Shown here: piece after piece, positions 27,275 to 36,670 of the stretch
How the letters are laid out: every line of letters begins with the position of its first letter
Position numbering within the stretch: position 1 is the stretch's first letter
Assembly: GCF_900113455.1 (NCBI RefSeq)
Contig: NZ_FOPI01000003.1
Coordinates: 62,001 to 126,000, forward strand
Source: Ligilactobacillus ruminis DSM 20403 = NBRC 102161
Lineage (GTDB): Bacteria; Bacillota; Bacilli; Lactobacillales; Lactobacillaceae
Length of the DNA stretch: 64,000 nt
Reading direction: 5' to 3'
Notes under the pieces: model-generated
What the model saw: the letters and a program-made list of their open reading frames with translations, nothing else
What the model was told of the DNA's origin: nothing
The model's database searches: none
Translations under genes and position numbers: made by a program

Positions 27275-27973
27275 TTGGACGCACGTCAATTATCAAAACG
27301 CTTGGAAGAAGTCGCCTCTTTTGTGCCTGACGGGGCGCGTTTGGCCGACATCGGCTCAGATCATGCTTATCTGCCGGCCAATCTTGCCTTGAACGGAAAA
27401 ATCGCATTTGCAGTTGCGGGCGAAGTCGTCAAGGGACCTTTTGAAAATGCAGAGCATGAAATCAAAAAAGAAGGTCTTGAAGCAAAAGTCAAAGCACGTT
27501 TGGCAAACGGACTGGCAGCAATTGAAGCAAACGATCAGATAGATACCGTTACAATCTGCGGAATGGGCGGACCGCTCATCTGCGAGATTCTTGAAAGCGG
27601 CAAAGAAAAGCTTGCAAATCATCCATTGCTGATTTTGCAGCCGAATGTCGGCGAAGAAAACGTCAGAGTTTTTTTGCAAAAAAACGGATATTGGATTGAA
27701 GACGAACGAATTCTTGAAGAAGACGGGCATACGTATGAAATCATCGTTGGCAGATATCATGGCGAAAAACAGCCGTTGACGAAAGAAGAGCTCATGTTTG
27801 GGCCGGTTTTGATGAGGAATCAAAGCCCTGTATTTGTCAGAAAATGGCAAAAAGAGATTGAAAAGACCAACAGGGTTTTGAGTCAGCTGCAAAAAGCAAA
27901 TCAGGTTCCTGTTGAAAAGAAGCGGGAACTTGAAACAGAAATCAAACGAATCGAAGGTGTCATCAATGGTTAA
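27275..27973 (+). CDS. trmK: tRNA (adenine22-N1)-methyltransferase TrmK
   Basis: A 232-aa methyltransferase making m1A22 in tRNA. The SAM motif ADIGSDHAYLP lies at about residues 24-34, the catalytic-region motif ICGMGGPLICEIL near 91, and a helical coiled C-terminal domain ends the protein. It starts with TTG 27275 behind AAAGGGGGAT. The stop overlaps the next gene by 8 bases. The adjacency trmK-yqfO is a standard Firmicute arrangement. Confidence 0.94.
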   Translation: MDARQLSKRLEEVASFVPDGARLADIGSDHAYLPANLALNGKIAFAVAGEVVKGPFENAEHEIKKEGLEAKVKARLANGLAAIEANDQIDTVTICGMGGPLICEILESGKEKLANHPLLILQPNVGEENVRVFLQKNGYWIEDERILEEDGHTYEIIVGRYHGEKQPLTKEELMFGPVLMRNQSPVFVRKWQKEIEKTNRVLSQLQKANQVPVEKKRELETEIKRIEGVING

Positions 27974-29081
27974 AGTCAAAGAAATCGTCAACCGCTTTTA
28001 CCGCTTTGCACCGCGGTTTATTGCCGAGCCGAACGATCCTGTCGGATTGCAGCTCGGAGACATGGAACATGAGGTCAAAAAGATGATGCTGACGCTTGAC
28101 GTCAGACCGGATGTCGTCAAAGAAGCAATAGAAAATGACGTCGACTTCATTTTTGCACACCATCCGGCAATGTTTGTGCCCGTTCATCAAATCGACTTGA
28201 GCAATCCGCAGCAGAAGATGTATGCTGATATCTTAAAACATGGGATTACCGTTTTTGGAGCGCATACGCTGCTTGACAATGCCAATGGCGGGACAAGTGA
28301 CTGGCTTGCCGAAGACTTAGGTCTGAAAGATTGCGAAATTTTGCTTTCGGAAAAGCAAGAGACTTGGTATAAGCTGGCTGTTTTCGTACCTGAAAACGAT
28401 GCTGAAAAACTGAGGAACGCTTTAGGTGCAGCTGGTGCCGGCAAGCTGGGCAACTATTCTCATTGCTCGTATTCGCTCAAGGGAACGGGCCGTTTTTTGC
28501 CTGAGGATGCCGCAAATCCTTATATCGGCACTCCCGGCAAAGCAGAAGAGGTTGCAGAACAAAAAGTTGAAGTCGTTTTTCCGGCTCATCTGAAAGAAAA
28601 AGTCTTGGATGCGATGCGAAAAAATCATCCGTATGAAGAAATCGCCTTCGACCTTTACCGTGTTGAAGGATTAGGCGAGAAGTACGGAATGGGGCGAATC
28701 GGCGATTTGAGACATCCGATGACCGCCAAGGAATATGCTGAATTTGCCAAAAAAGCACTAAACGTCGAAGGCGTGCGTCTGATTGCCAAAGATCAAAACA
28801 AGCTGGTCAAGAAGGTCGCCGTTTTAGGCGGATCAGGTTCCAAATTTTATGGCGATGCGCTAAAAAAAGGTGCTGACGTCTATGTTACGGGCGACGTGAC
28901 GTATCATACGGCGCACGATATCTACGAATCGGGGCTGGCCGTGATCGATCCGGGACATTATTTCGAATCCGTTTGCAAATATCGTTTGACGGACATTTTC
29001 AAAAATTGGACAAAAGAGGAAAATTGGCCGATTGAAGTCATGACGTCAAGAATTAATACGAATCCGTTTAAATTGATTTAA
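27966..29081 (+). CDS. yqfO: Nif3-like dinuclear metal-centre protein (YqfO)
   Basis: A 371-aa member of the NIF3/DUF34 family. The metal ligands are visible: FAHHPAMF near residue 65, GAHTLLDNANGG near 103, and DVTYHTAHDIYESGLAVIDPGHYFES near the end. The family has the inserted PII-like domain in the middle (YKLAVFVPENDAEKLRNAL to HPYEEIAFDLYRVE), giving the long form. Biochemical function is unsettled; links to GTP cyclohydrolase-like hexamers and metal handling are only proposals. ATG 27966 overlaps trmK by 8 bases. Confidence 0.93.
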   Translation: MVKVKEIVNRFYRFAPRFIAEPNDPVGLQLGDMEHEVKKMMLTLDVRPDVVKEAIENDVDFIFAHHPAMFVPVHQIDLSNPQQKMYADILKHGITVFGAHTLLDNANGGTSDWLAEDLGLKDCEILLSEKQETWYKLAVFVPENDAEKLRNALGAAGAGKLGNYSHCSYSLKGTGRFLPEDAANPYIGTPGKAEEVAEQKVEVVFPAHLKEKVLDAMRKNHPYEEIAFDLYRVEGLGEKYGMGRIGDLRHPMTAKEYAEFAKKALNVEGVRLIAKDQNKLVKKVAVLGGSGSKFYGDALKKGADVYVTGDVTYHTAHDIYESGLAVIDPGHYFESVCKYRLTDIFKNWTKEENWPIEVMTSRINTNPFKLI

Positions 29082-29111
29082 AAAAATTTATGCATAGAAA
29101 GGGTTTTTTAA

Positions 29112-30350
29112 ATGACAAAATATGAAACGCTTGTACCACGCTTTATCAAATACGTAAAAAAGGAAACTCGTTCCGATGAAAATTCAACAACGGTGCCTTC
29201 AACGGCAACGCAGGTCGAATTTGCCAAGGAAATTGCCGAAGAGCTCAAAAATTTGGGTATGTCAAATGTTCGAATCTCGCCTGAAAGCGGCTATGTTTTT
29301 GCAACGCTTGAAAGCAATCTGGACAAGGACGTCAAAAAAGTCGGCTTTATCGCGCACATGGATACGGCCGATTTCAACGCGACAAACGTCAATCCGCAGA
29401 TCGTTGAAAATTATGACGGCAAAAGCGACATCAAGCTTGATCATGACGGCAAATACGTTTTGACGACTTCCGAATTTCCGAATCTTAAAAATTACAAGGG
29501 GCACAATCTGATTACGACGGACGGCACGACGCTTTTAGGTGCCGACGACAAGGCCGGCGTGGCCGAAATCGTAACGGCAATCGAATACTTGACGAATCAT
29601 CCTGAAATCAAGCACGGCGAAATCGAAGTCGGAATCGGACCTGATGAAGAAATCGGGACCGGCGCCGACCGTTTTGACGTCAAGGATTTTGGAGCGGATA
29701 TCGCATATACGGTTGACGGCGGACCTTTGGGAGAATTGGAATATGAAACGTTTAACGCTGCTGCAGCCAAGATGACGTTCATCGGCAAGGACGTTCACCC
29801 CGCAACGGCCAAGGGCGTGATGGTCAATGCCATTCAGCTTGCGATGGATTTTCATGCAGCGCTTCCTAAAGACGAGGTTCCTGAAAAAACGGAAGGAAGA
29901 GAGGGCTTCTATCACGTTTTGTCGATTGACGGAACCGTTGATGAAGCACACAGCCAGTATATCGTGCGCGACCATGATCGTGAAAAATTTGAAGAAAGAA
30001 AGCAAGTGATGAAAGATATCGTCGAGAAGATGAACGCAGATCTTGGCGAAGAACGCGTCGTCATGAACATGTTTGACCAGTATTACAACATGCGCGAAGT
30101 AATCGAAAAGGATATGACGGTCGTTGATCTTGCCAAAAAAGCCATGGAAAATCTTGACATCGCACCGGTCATCTATCCTGTTCGAGGAGGCACCGACGGA
30201 TCAAAGATTTCATTTATGGGCCTGCCGACGCCGAACCTTTTTGCCGGTGGCGAAAACATGCATGCGCGTTACGAATACGTTTCAGAACAGGTTATGGAAA
30301 AAGCTGCGGACGTCTTGCTTGAAATCGTGAAGCTGGTTGCGGAAGATTAA
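29112..30350 (+). CDS. pepT: Peptidase T (tripeptidase)
   Basis: PepT is a zinc aminopeptidase that removes the N-terminal residue of tripeptides, part of the lactobacillus system for using imported peptides. The M20 fold shows the metal-binding sites AHMDTADFN (about 78-86), [11 protein letters not shown] (about 138-148), PDEEIG (about 177-182) and the last His in [12 protein letters not shown]. 412 aa is normal. ATG 29112 follows AAAGGGTTTT. It comes 30 bases after yqfO and probably shares its transcript. Confidence 0.97.
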   Translation: MTKYETLVPRFIKYVKKETRSDENSTTVPSTATQVEFAKEIAEELKNLGMSNVRISPESGYVFATLESNLDKDVKKVGFIAHMDTADFNATNVNPQIVENYDGKSDIKLDHDGKYVLTTSEFPNLKNYKGHNLITTDGTTLLGADDKAGVAEIVTAIEYLTNHPEIKHGEIEVGIGPDEEIGTGADRFDVKDFGADIAYTVDGGPLGELEYETFNAAAAKMTFIGKDVHPATAKGVMVNAIQLAMDFHAALPKDEVPEKTEGREGFYHVLSIDGTVDEAHSQYIVRDHDREKFEERKQVMKDIVEKMNADLGEERVVMNMFDQYYNMREVIEKDMTVVDLAKKAMENLDIAPVIYPVRGGTDGSKISFMGLPTPNLFAGGENMHARYEYVSEQVMEKAADVLLEIVKLVAED

Positions 30351-30388
30351 TCGTTTGTAAAATTCAGGGTCGCAATTCGAGGTGGAAA

Positions 30389-33300
30389 ATGAATGAATGG
30401 AAGAACAGGTTTTCTTCGCTGACGATTCAGATGGCTGGCAGTATTTTGCGCACAATGAAAGAGATTCCGCTTGTCAGCGTTGACGACAGAAACATATTTT
30501 TTACGGTGGTTTTCAGTCAAAATATCAAGACAACCGTCACGCTGACGGAAGAAAGAAACGACATCGAACAATCGACTTGCCAGTGCGGTCGCAGGAATTG
30601 CATTCACCTGGCGATGCTGATGACTATTCTTGAGCATAAAAAATTGCTTGGAGAGGACAATTCTTCTGAAAGCAGGAATTTCGATAAAAGCACGTTTAAA
30701 TGGCTGAGAGATTGGGATGAAGAAACTTATTACTACAATCTTCCCAAGCTCTTTTCCGACCTTCCGTTCAGCGAATATGATTGGAACCAAGCCCTTAAAA
30801 AGCGTGATGAAAATGCTGCTTGGTGTCATTTTGAAATCAAAAACGGCTGTTTTTGCATGACCATGGACAAAGGTTGGGGAATCACTGAAATTCGTTTCAA
30901 CCGAGAAAAGATCGTCAGTTACGATTGTTATAGCAATCCTGGCGATTGGTGCAAACATTTGACTGAGTGCTGCGTAATGGTTGCAAAGGATGTTTTGGAA
31001 AACAACGTCAATCCCGAAGAAGAAACGTTTGGCAAAGATTTCGTCTGCATGGATCTTGGAGGAGAAAAAAAGACGCCGACGCTGAAATTGTATCCGGAAA
31101 TCTCCAAAAAATATACCAATGATTACGATGAATTGTCATTCAGGGTCGGAAGAATCGATGAGAAAAAAAGTTTTGTCGTTAAGGACATCAAAGATTTTTA
31201 TGAAAAGCTTGTCGCTGAAGATGAGTATCAGATTACGCCTAACAAATCGATTTTTTTTGATGAAGAAAGCTTGAACGAGCAGGATGAAGAACTGATCAGG
31301 TTCGCATACAACGAAAAAATCGAAGAGGATTACGGGCGCGGCTATTCCAGGATCGAATCAAAGGCGCTTGCGATGTCGCCTCCAAGATATGATGGCTTGT
31401 TCGACAGGACAAAAACGGTAAAAATCGATAAAAACGTCTATTTTAAAAAAGATGACGAATTTGATTTTTTGTTTGAATGCAAAAGAGATGACAAAAGAAA
31501 CGGCTATCACTTTCTTTACTCATTTCCGTCGAAGATGATTGAAGGGTCAGAGCGAATCTATTATTTTAATCGCAACGATTTTTCCATGTGCGGAAGCAGC
31601 GTTACCGATACAAAGAGAAGACTTATCAGAAAACTTGAAAAATATTGCGCATATCCCGGAGAAAGACAGGACATCTTTATCAGTGATGCAAACAAGCATG
31701 AATTGAGCGATCTGATCGGAAAAATCGAAAAATTGGGAATGAAAGTCGAAGGAAAGCCTGAACTTTCAAAAGATGAGGCAAAGAAACCAGAAGTTTCCTA
31801 TTATTTCGATGCTGATAAGGAAAATTTCTTCTGCAAGGTCGAATGCACGTACGGTGGTGAGCACTATCCGATCGAGCTGAACGATTTCGGAATAATCAAA
31901 GGTCAGAAAAATCGAAAGCGCAGCGAATATTTTGAAAAAAAGGCAATCGAACATTTGCGCGGCAAGTTTGTTTTTGATGAAGAAGCTTTCGTCACGGAAC
32001 GCGACACGGAAAATACTGAGATGATTTTTGAAAGATTGCTTCCAAAACTGAAAAAAACAGGCAGTGTCATGGGAACGAGGGCCTTTCAAAATGCTCGCAT
32101 TTACCGCCAGCCTAAATTTAGCGTCGGTTTGTCGTTTAACAACGATTTGCTGAACATTGAAGTGACCAGCTCTGATTTTTCGCCGGAAGAACTGTCCGAA
32201 ATTTTAGGCAGCTATACGCCCCAAAAGAAATTCTATGTTCTTAAAACGGGGAAGAGGCTCAAATTTGACGATGAAGACAAAACGTTTGAAGAATTATTTA
32301 AAACGATGAAAATGATCGGTGCAACGCCCGAAGAATTTGTTAAAGGAAAGCTTGATCTGCCGCTTTATCGTGCCTTTTATTTGGAATCAGTGCTTCAGGA
32401 AAAAGAAAGATTGGCCGTTTCGTCTGATGAGCGAATCAAAAGCTTTGTAGAGAGTTTTGAAAGCTTTACGGAAGAACAACTGCCTCTTCCCACGGGATTG
32501 AATGCCAAACTGCGTCCTTATCAAGAAGAGGGCTATCGATGGCTGGCTTCGCTTGCGAACGGAAATTTCGGCGGAATCCTGGCCGATGAAATGGGGCTTG
32601 GCAAGACTTTGCAGACGATCACTCTTTTGTTGGCCGCCAAAGACGACAAAATCAGTCAGGTCAGTTCCGGCCAGGCTTTAATCGTGACACCGGCTGCTTT
32701 ACTCTACAACTGGCAAAACGAGCTTGAAAACTTTGCGCCGACGCTCAAGACATTGGTGATCAATGGCACTAAAAAACAGCGTCACGATCTGCTTGCAGAC
32801 GTTGCCGACTATGATATCGTTTTGACCACTTATGATCAGCTCAAGCGCGACTTTGAAGATTATCTCGAGCTTGAATTTGAATACGAAATCATTGATGAAG
32901 CTCAAAACATCAAAAACAGCACGACGCAGGCTTCGAAAGCAGTCAAAACGATTGATGCCAAAACGCGCTTTGCTTTGACGGGAACGCCGATTGAAAATCG
33001 GTTGAGCGAGCTTTGGAGCATTTTTGATTACGTCATGCCGGGATATTTGTTCAGCTATAAGGAATTCAGAGAACAGTTTGAACGTCCGATCATGATCGAT
33101 GAAGAAAAAGGCATGCAGAAGGCTTTGATCAAGATGATTGTGCCGTTTATGCTGCGCCGGAAAAAAAGCCAGGTTCTAAAAGACTTGCCAGAGAAGATTG
33201 AACGGCCATATTATGCTGAAATGTCTAAAAAACAGGCCGGCTTGTATCAGGCAATGGTTAATGAATTGAGAACGGAGCTCAGTCAAAAAAGTGCTGATGA

Positions 33301-33904
33301 ATTCAAGCAGTCAAAGATTGAGATTTTGGCGAAACTGACCAAAATTCGACAGATTTGTTGCGACCCAAGTCTGGTCTATTCTGATTATGATGGAGAATCG
33401 GGCAAAACGGACACCTGCATGGAGCTGATCGAATCGGCTCTTTCCGGGGGACACAGAATTATTGTTTTCTCGCAATTTGTTTCGATGCTTTCGATTCTTG
33501 AAAAGAAACTCAAACAAAGAAAGATTGAGTTCTATAAGATTGTCGGTGAAACACCTAAGGAAGAGCGATTCAAGATGGTCGAGGAGTTTAACCAAAACGA
33601 CGTGCCGATTTTTTTGATTTCGCTAAAAGCAGGAGGGACTGGACTAAATCTTGTCGGGGCCGACGTCATCATTCACTATGACCCATGGTGGAATGAGGCG
33701 GCGCAAAATCAGGCTACGGACAGGGCGCATCGAATTGGTCAGACAAAAAACGTCTTGGTTTATAAGCTGATCGTCAAAGATACGATTGAAGAAAAAATTC
33801 TTAAAATGCAAGAGCAAAAATCAAAGCTTGCAGATGACATCTTGTCCGGCAAGGGCATGCAGAGCTGGATTATTGATAAAGATGATCTGATGAATCTGTT
33901 GTGA
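30389..33904 (+). CDS. SWIM zinc-finger SNF2-family helicase
   Basis: A 1171-aa protein. An N-terminal SWIM finger is formed by C64, C66, C71 and H73 (CQCGRRNCIH). A bacterial SNF2-associated middle region follows. The motor has Walker A in DEMGLGKT (about 733-740), DEAQ-type Walker B EIIDEAQNIKN (about 833), TGTPIENRLSELWS, and C-lobe motifs LKAGGTGLNLVGAD and QATDRAHRIGQ near 1110. SNF2 ATPases move along double-stranded DNA; the bacterial RapA-like role is not established for this type. It begins 38 bases after pepT, with GAGGTGG as RBS. Confidence 0.92.
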   Translation: MNEWKNRFSSLTIQMAGSILRTMKEIPLVSVDDRNIFFTVVFSQNIKTTVTLTEERNDIEQSTCQCGRRNCIHLAMLMTILEHKKLLGEDNSSESRNFDKSTFKWLRDWDEETYYYNLPKLFSDLPFSEYDWNQALKKRDENAAWCHFEIKNGCFCMTMDKGWGITEIRFNREKIVSYDCYSNPGDWCKHLTECCVMVAKDVLENNVNPEEETFGKDFVCMDLGGEKKTPTLKLYPEISKKYTNDYDELSFRVGRIDEKKSFVVKDIKDFYEKLVAEDEYQITPNKSIFFDEESLNEQDEELIRFAYNEKIEEDYGRGYSRIESKALAMSPPRYDGLFDRTKTVKIDKNVYFKKDDEFDFLFECKRDDKRNGYHFLYSFPSKMIEGSERIYYFNRNDFSMCGSSVTDTKRRLIRKLEKYCAYPGERQDIFISDANKHELSDLIGKIEKLGMKVEGKPELSKDEAKKPEVSYYFDADKENFFCKVECTYGGEHYPIELNDFGIIKGQKNRKRSEYFEKKAIEHLRGKFVFDEEAFVTERDTENTEMIFERLLPKLKKTGSVMGTRAFQNARIYRQPKFSVGLSFNNDLLNIEVTSSDFSPEELSEILGSYTPQKKFYVLKTGKRLKFDDEDKTFEELFKTMKMIGATPEEFVKGKLDLPLYRAFYLESVLQEKERLAVSSDERIKSFVESFESFTEEQLPLPTGLNAKLRPYQEEGYRWLASLANGNFGGILADEMGLGKTLQTITLLLAAKDDKISQVSSGQALIVTPAALLYNWQNELENFAPTLKTLVINGTKKQRHDLLADVADYDIVLTTYDQLKRDFEDYLELEFEYEIIDEAQNIKNSTTQASKAVKTIDAKTRFALTGTPIENRLSELWSIFDYVMPGYLFSYKEFREQFERPIMIDEEKGMQKALIKMIVPFMLRRKKSQVLKDLPEKIERPYYAEMSKKQAGLYQAMVNELRTELSQKSADEFKQSKIEILAKLTKIRQICCDPSLVYSDYDGESGKTDTCMELIESALSGGHRIIVFSQFVSMLSILEKKLKQRKIEFYKIVGETPKEERFKMVEEFNQNDVPIFLISLKAGGTGLNLVGADVIIHYDPWWNEAAQNQATDRAHRIGQTKNVLVYKLIVKDTIEEKILKMQEQKSKLADDILSGKGMQSWIIDKDDLMNLL

Positions 33905-33913
33905 AACTAAAAA

Positions 33914-34023
33914 AGGCTTGGAAAAAACTCTGTCTCAATTGAAAAACCGGATGATTTGCAGTCAATCGCAAATCTTATCCGGCTTTTTTGCGTATGTATG
34001 ACGATCGCCTTCCATGATGAAAA
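33914..34023 (+). repeat. Direct repeat copy A, containing a terminator
   Basis: This stretch and 36239-36349 share the same order of blocks: AGGCTT, GAAAAAACT, TTGAAAAACCGGATGATTTG, GCAAATCTTATCCGG, T run, CGTATG and finally ATGATG-AAAT. The central hairpin (CCGGATGATTTGC with GCAAATCTTATCCGG, then CTTTTTT, about 33947-33990) ends the SNF2 transcript. The copies bracket the oppA module. Confidence 0.7.
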
Positions 34024-34208
34024 TCGTCGAAAATAGTGTGGCGGTACATTTGACTGAGAGCTTGCCGCTGACTTATCATGCGCTGCATTTGGCAAAATCA
34101 ATGCTGGTTACGGACACATTGAGTAAAATGCAGGATTTGTCCGTAAATTTGAATGAGATTTTGAATAAACTGGTTGATCAGCACCGTTTTAAAAAAGATA
34201 GCGCGTGA
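34014..34208 (+). CDS. Doubtful short ORF (64 aa)
   Basis: Starts ATGATG at 34014 without a convincing RBS, partly inside repeat copy A. The product (VAVHLTESLPLTYHALHLAKSML, then NLNEILNKLVDQHRFKK) is helix-like. Two hairpins follow at about 34213-34271 and 34285-34315. It may be a remnant rather than a gene. Confidence 0.25.
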   Translation: MMKIVENSVAVHLTESLPLTYHALHLAKSMLVTDTLSKMQDLSVNLNEILNKLVDQHRFKKDSA

Positions 34209-34348
34209 AAAATTGAAGAAAATCCGGACAAAGTCAGTCGCTCATCGATTGCCTTCGTTCGGATTTTCGTTTAATTCAAGATAGAAAAGAGACTTTTTTC
34301 CCAGCCTCTTTTGGTTACAAGCAAACGGCAATGGCCTAAGCAATTTTA

Positions 34349-34377
34349 TTGACAAAAATTAAGCGTCAAATTATGAT
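34349..34377 (+). promoter_or_regulatory. Strong promoter of the Cys-rich microprotein
   Basis: TTGACA (34349-34354), exactly 17 bases, TATGAT (34372-34377). Confidence 0.8.
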
Positions 34378-34412
34378 ATAGATAACAAATTTCAATGGAA
34401 GGAAAGAATACG

Positions 34413-34520
34413 ATGATAAAACGTTCAACGTGCAGAAATTGTTATTTAAATAAAGGCGGAATCATTTGTCAGATAAAGGTCTGTTGCAGAAATCATCCTG
34501 CAGAAGAAACTTTTAAATGA
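34413..34520 (+). CDS. Cysteine-rich microprotein (35 aa)
   Basis: The product begins MIKRSTCRNCYLNKGG and ends NHPAEETFK. Five cysteines (7, 10, 19, 24, 25) and His28 occur in 35 residues, with a CxxC and a CC pair, a layout suggesting a metal knuckle or thiol chemistry. The gene is a full unit: near-consensus promoter, GGAAGGAAAG SD 5 bases before ATG 34413, and a strong terminator overlapping the stop. There is no signal peptide. I do not recognise a family. It stands just before oppA, inside the segment bracketed by direct repeats. Confidence 0.65.
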   Translation: MIKRSTCRNCYLNKGGIICQIKVCCRNHPAEETFK

Positions 34521-34563
34521 CCCGTGCTTCCGTTTTGCATTGCGTAAAGCACGGGTCTTTTTT
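34520..34563 (+). terminator. Terminator of the Cys-rich microprotein unit
   Basis: ACCCGTGCTT pairs with AAGCACGGGT over a 17-base loop, then CTTTTTT. Confidence 0.88.
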
Positions 34564-34587
34564 AGCATCAGATAAGGGGTTTTTTAT

Positions 34588-36228
34588 ATGAACAATAAGA
34601 GAAAAAAAGTATTTGCGGCATCAATAATGCTATTGATCGGGGCGGGAATTTCCGGATGTGCAAAATCAGGCGATGATGCGAGTCAAAAGCAGGTTTTGAA
34701 GCTTTCTGCAAGTGCTCCGCTTGATACGATTGATATTGCAAAAGCAACCGGATACGGACAAACAGGCAATATCTTTGAAAGTTTTTACCGTTTGGGAAAG
34801 GACGGGAAAGCAACACCGGGATTGGCAAAATCCGGCAAAGTTTCAAAGGACGGACTGACATGGACTTTTAAACTCAGGAATGCCAAATGGAGCAATGGTG
34901 ACAAGATTACGGCTGACGATTTTGTCTATTCTTGGAGGAGGTCGATCAATCCGAAAACCGAATCTCCGTACTCATATTTGTTTTCAGGCGTCAAAAACGC
35001 TGATGAAATTGTGGCCGGAAAGCTGAGCACCGACAAGCTCGGCATCAAAGCGCTTGACAAAAATACCGTTCAGGTTGAGCTTGACAAGCCGATTGCCTAT
35101 TTCAAAGTTCTGCTCGCTTATCCGCTTTTTGGACCGCAAAATCAAAAAGTCATTGAAAAATACGGCAAAAAATATGCAACGCGTTCAAAATATATGGTAT
35201 ACTCAGGTCCATTCAAAATGACGGACTGGAACGGAACTTCTGATAAGTGGAATTTTGTCAAAAATGATCAATATTGGGACAGGGGTTCGGTCAAACTCAA
35301 AAAGATAACCTATAAGGTCGTCGAAAATACGAATACGGGCTATCAGCTTTATTCGCAAGATAAGTTAGATATGACGCCGCTTTCGAACCAGCAAGTCAAA
35401 AGTTTGAAGAATAATCCGGAATTTAAGCAATATCCTTATTCATACGTTTCATATCTTTCATATAACTTTCAAGCCAAAGATCCAACGGTCAAAAAGGCGC
35501 TTAATAACAGGAACGTTCGTTTGGGACTCTCGCTTGCGCTTGATCGAAAAGTTTTGATCAATAAAGTTTTCGGCGATGGTTCCAGCCTTCCGACGGGGTT
35601 TGTTGCAAGAGATCTGGCGCATGATTCCAAAAACGGGGATGATTTTGCAAAAGAGCAGGCAGTTTCCGGCACCGTAAGCCACAATGAGGAAAAAGCCAGA
35701 AAATTTTTTGAAAAAGGCATGAAAGAAATCGGTGCAAGCAAGCTGACGATGACGATTTTGGCCGCAAACGACAATGCCAATAGCGGTCCGTTGACTCAGT
35801 ACCTGCAGTCTCAATATACGAAGGTGCTTCCGGGAATCAAAATCAATTTGGCCTCAATTCCTGGAAAAAGTGCTTTGGACAGAGCCCAAAGAGGCGATTA
35901 TGATATTTACGTTTCTGGTTGGGGCGGAGACTTCAATGATCCGATTACGTTCTTGCAGATTCCTCTGACTGGTACTTCATACAATTATGGCAAGTATTCG
36001 AATCCGCAATATGATGCTTTGATTAAAAAAGCAGAGGGTGAAGATGCAAATAACGAAGAAAAGCGTTGGCAGGATCTGGTGTCAGCAGCCAGAATTTTCA
36101 ATGCCGATCAGGGGGTGACGCCAATTTACCAACAGACGACGGCATATATGCAAAAAAAGAGCGTCAAAGGCATCATTCACAATACGGCCGGAACCCAGTG
36201 GAATTACAAGTACGCATATATCAAATAA
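34588..36228 (+). CDS. oppA: Oligopeptide-binding lipoprotein OppA-like
   Basis: A 546-aa substrate-binding protein of the SBP family 5, anchored outside the membrane by a lipid. The signal peptide MNNKRKKVFAASIMLLIGAG ends in lipobox ISGC with Cys at about 24. Family features include GLAKSGKVSKDGLTWTFKLRNAKWSNGDKITADDFVYSWRR (about 70-115) and YVSGWGGDFNDP near 435. It would deliver oligopeptides to an Opp permease, but no permease or ATPase genes lie nearby, so it is a solitary receptor. It starts 25 bases after a terminator and ends at repeat copy B. Confidence 0.93.
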   Translation: MNNKRKKVFAASIMLLIGAGISGCAKSGDDASQKQVLKLSASAPLDTIDIAKATGYGQTGNIFESFYRLGKDGKATPGLAKSGKVSKDGLTWTFKLRNAKWSNGDKITADDFVYSWRRSINPKTESPYSYLFSGVKNADEIVAGKLSTDKLGIKALDKNTVQVELDKPIAYFKVLLAYPLFGPQNQKVIEKYGKKYATRSKYMVYSGPFKMTDWNGTSDKWNFVKNDQYWDRGSVKLKKITYKVVENTNTGYQLYSQDKLDMTPLSNQQVKSLKNNPEFKQYPYSYVSYLSYNFQAKDPTVKKALNNRNVRLGLSLALDRKVLINKVFGDGSSLPTGFVARDLAHDSKNGDDFAKEQAVSGTVSHNEEKARKFFEKGMKEIGASKLTMTILAANDNANSGPLTQYLQSQYTKVLPGIKINLASIPGKSALDRAQRGDYDIYVSGWGGDFNDPITFLQIPLTGTSYNYGKYSNPQYDALIKKAEGEDANNEEKRWQDLVSAARIFNADQGVTPIYQQTTAYMQKKSVKGIIHNTAGTQWNYKYAYIK

Positions 36229-36238
36229 GTTTTTCACG

Positions 36239-36349
36239 AGGCTTTGAAAAAACTATGCTTCAAATTGAAAAACCGGATGATTTGCAATTAATTGCAAATC
36301 TTATCCGGTTTTTTTCGTATGCATTACAATTTTCTTTCTATGATGGAAA
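36239..36349 (+). repeat. Direct repeat copy B, containing the oppA terminator
   Basis: The partner of 33914-34023. The hairpin here is cleaner: AACCGGATGATTTGCAATT opposite AATTGCAAATCTTATCCGGTT, then TTTTTT (about 36270-36316). It ends the oppA transcript. Confidence 0.7.
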
Positions 36350-36413
36350 TAAGCCAGAAAGTCTGATTTTATTTTCATGTATCAAAACGTCCCAAATAGG
36401 CCATTGTATGTAA

Positions 36414-36560
36414 CCGAGGATTGCCATTTACGGGCAAATCTTAAAAAACGGCATTTTGCCCGTAAGCCATCTTGACGTATTGATTGAGCAGGCGATGCAC
36501 AGTGCTGAATTTGACAAAAAATTCAGAGCGTTGATACTTCAGCATCTGCGCAATTTTTAA
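36414..36560 (+). pseudogene. Possible gene remnant with a strong hairpin
   Basis: An open frame without start codon reads IAIYGQILKNGILPVSHLDV, then LIEQAMHSAEFDKKFRALIL and a TAA at 36558. It looks protein-like (amphipathic helices) but no family is recognised. Within it TTACGGGCAAA (36428-36438) and TTTGCCCGTAA (36455-36465) form an 11-bp stem with no T run after it. Apart from this and repeat copy B, the 440-base gap holds only the clpB control region. Confidence 0.3.
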
Positions 36561-36573
36561 GGAAAGGTTAAAG

Positions 36574-36590
36574 TTTGACCTTTTTTGACC
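36574..36590 (+). promoter_or_regulatory. CtsR operator before clpB
   Basis: TTTGACC, three T, TTTGACC: read on the other strand this is GGTCAAA AAA GGTCAAA, the exact tandem heptad recognised by the class III heat-shock repressor CtsR. It lies about 80 bases before the clpB RBS. No clean -35/-10 pair could be fixed next to it. Confidence 0.92.
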
Positions 36591-36670
36591 AATTTGAAAC
36601 AAAAGTACCCCCATTTTGGATGAAACGTTGTAAAATTGATTTGTAAGAAAATTTGATCGGAGGGCTTTTT

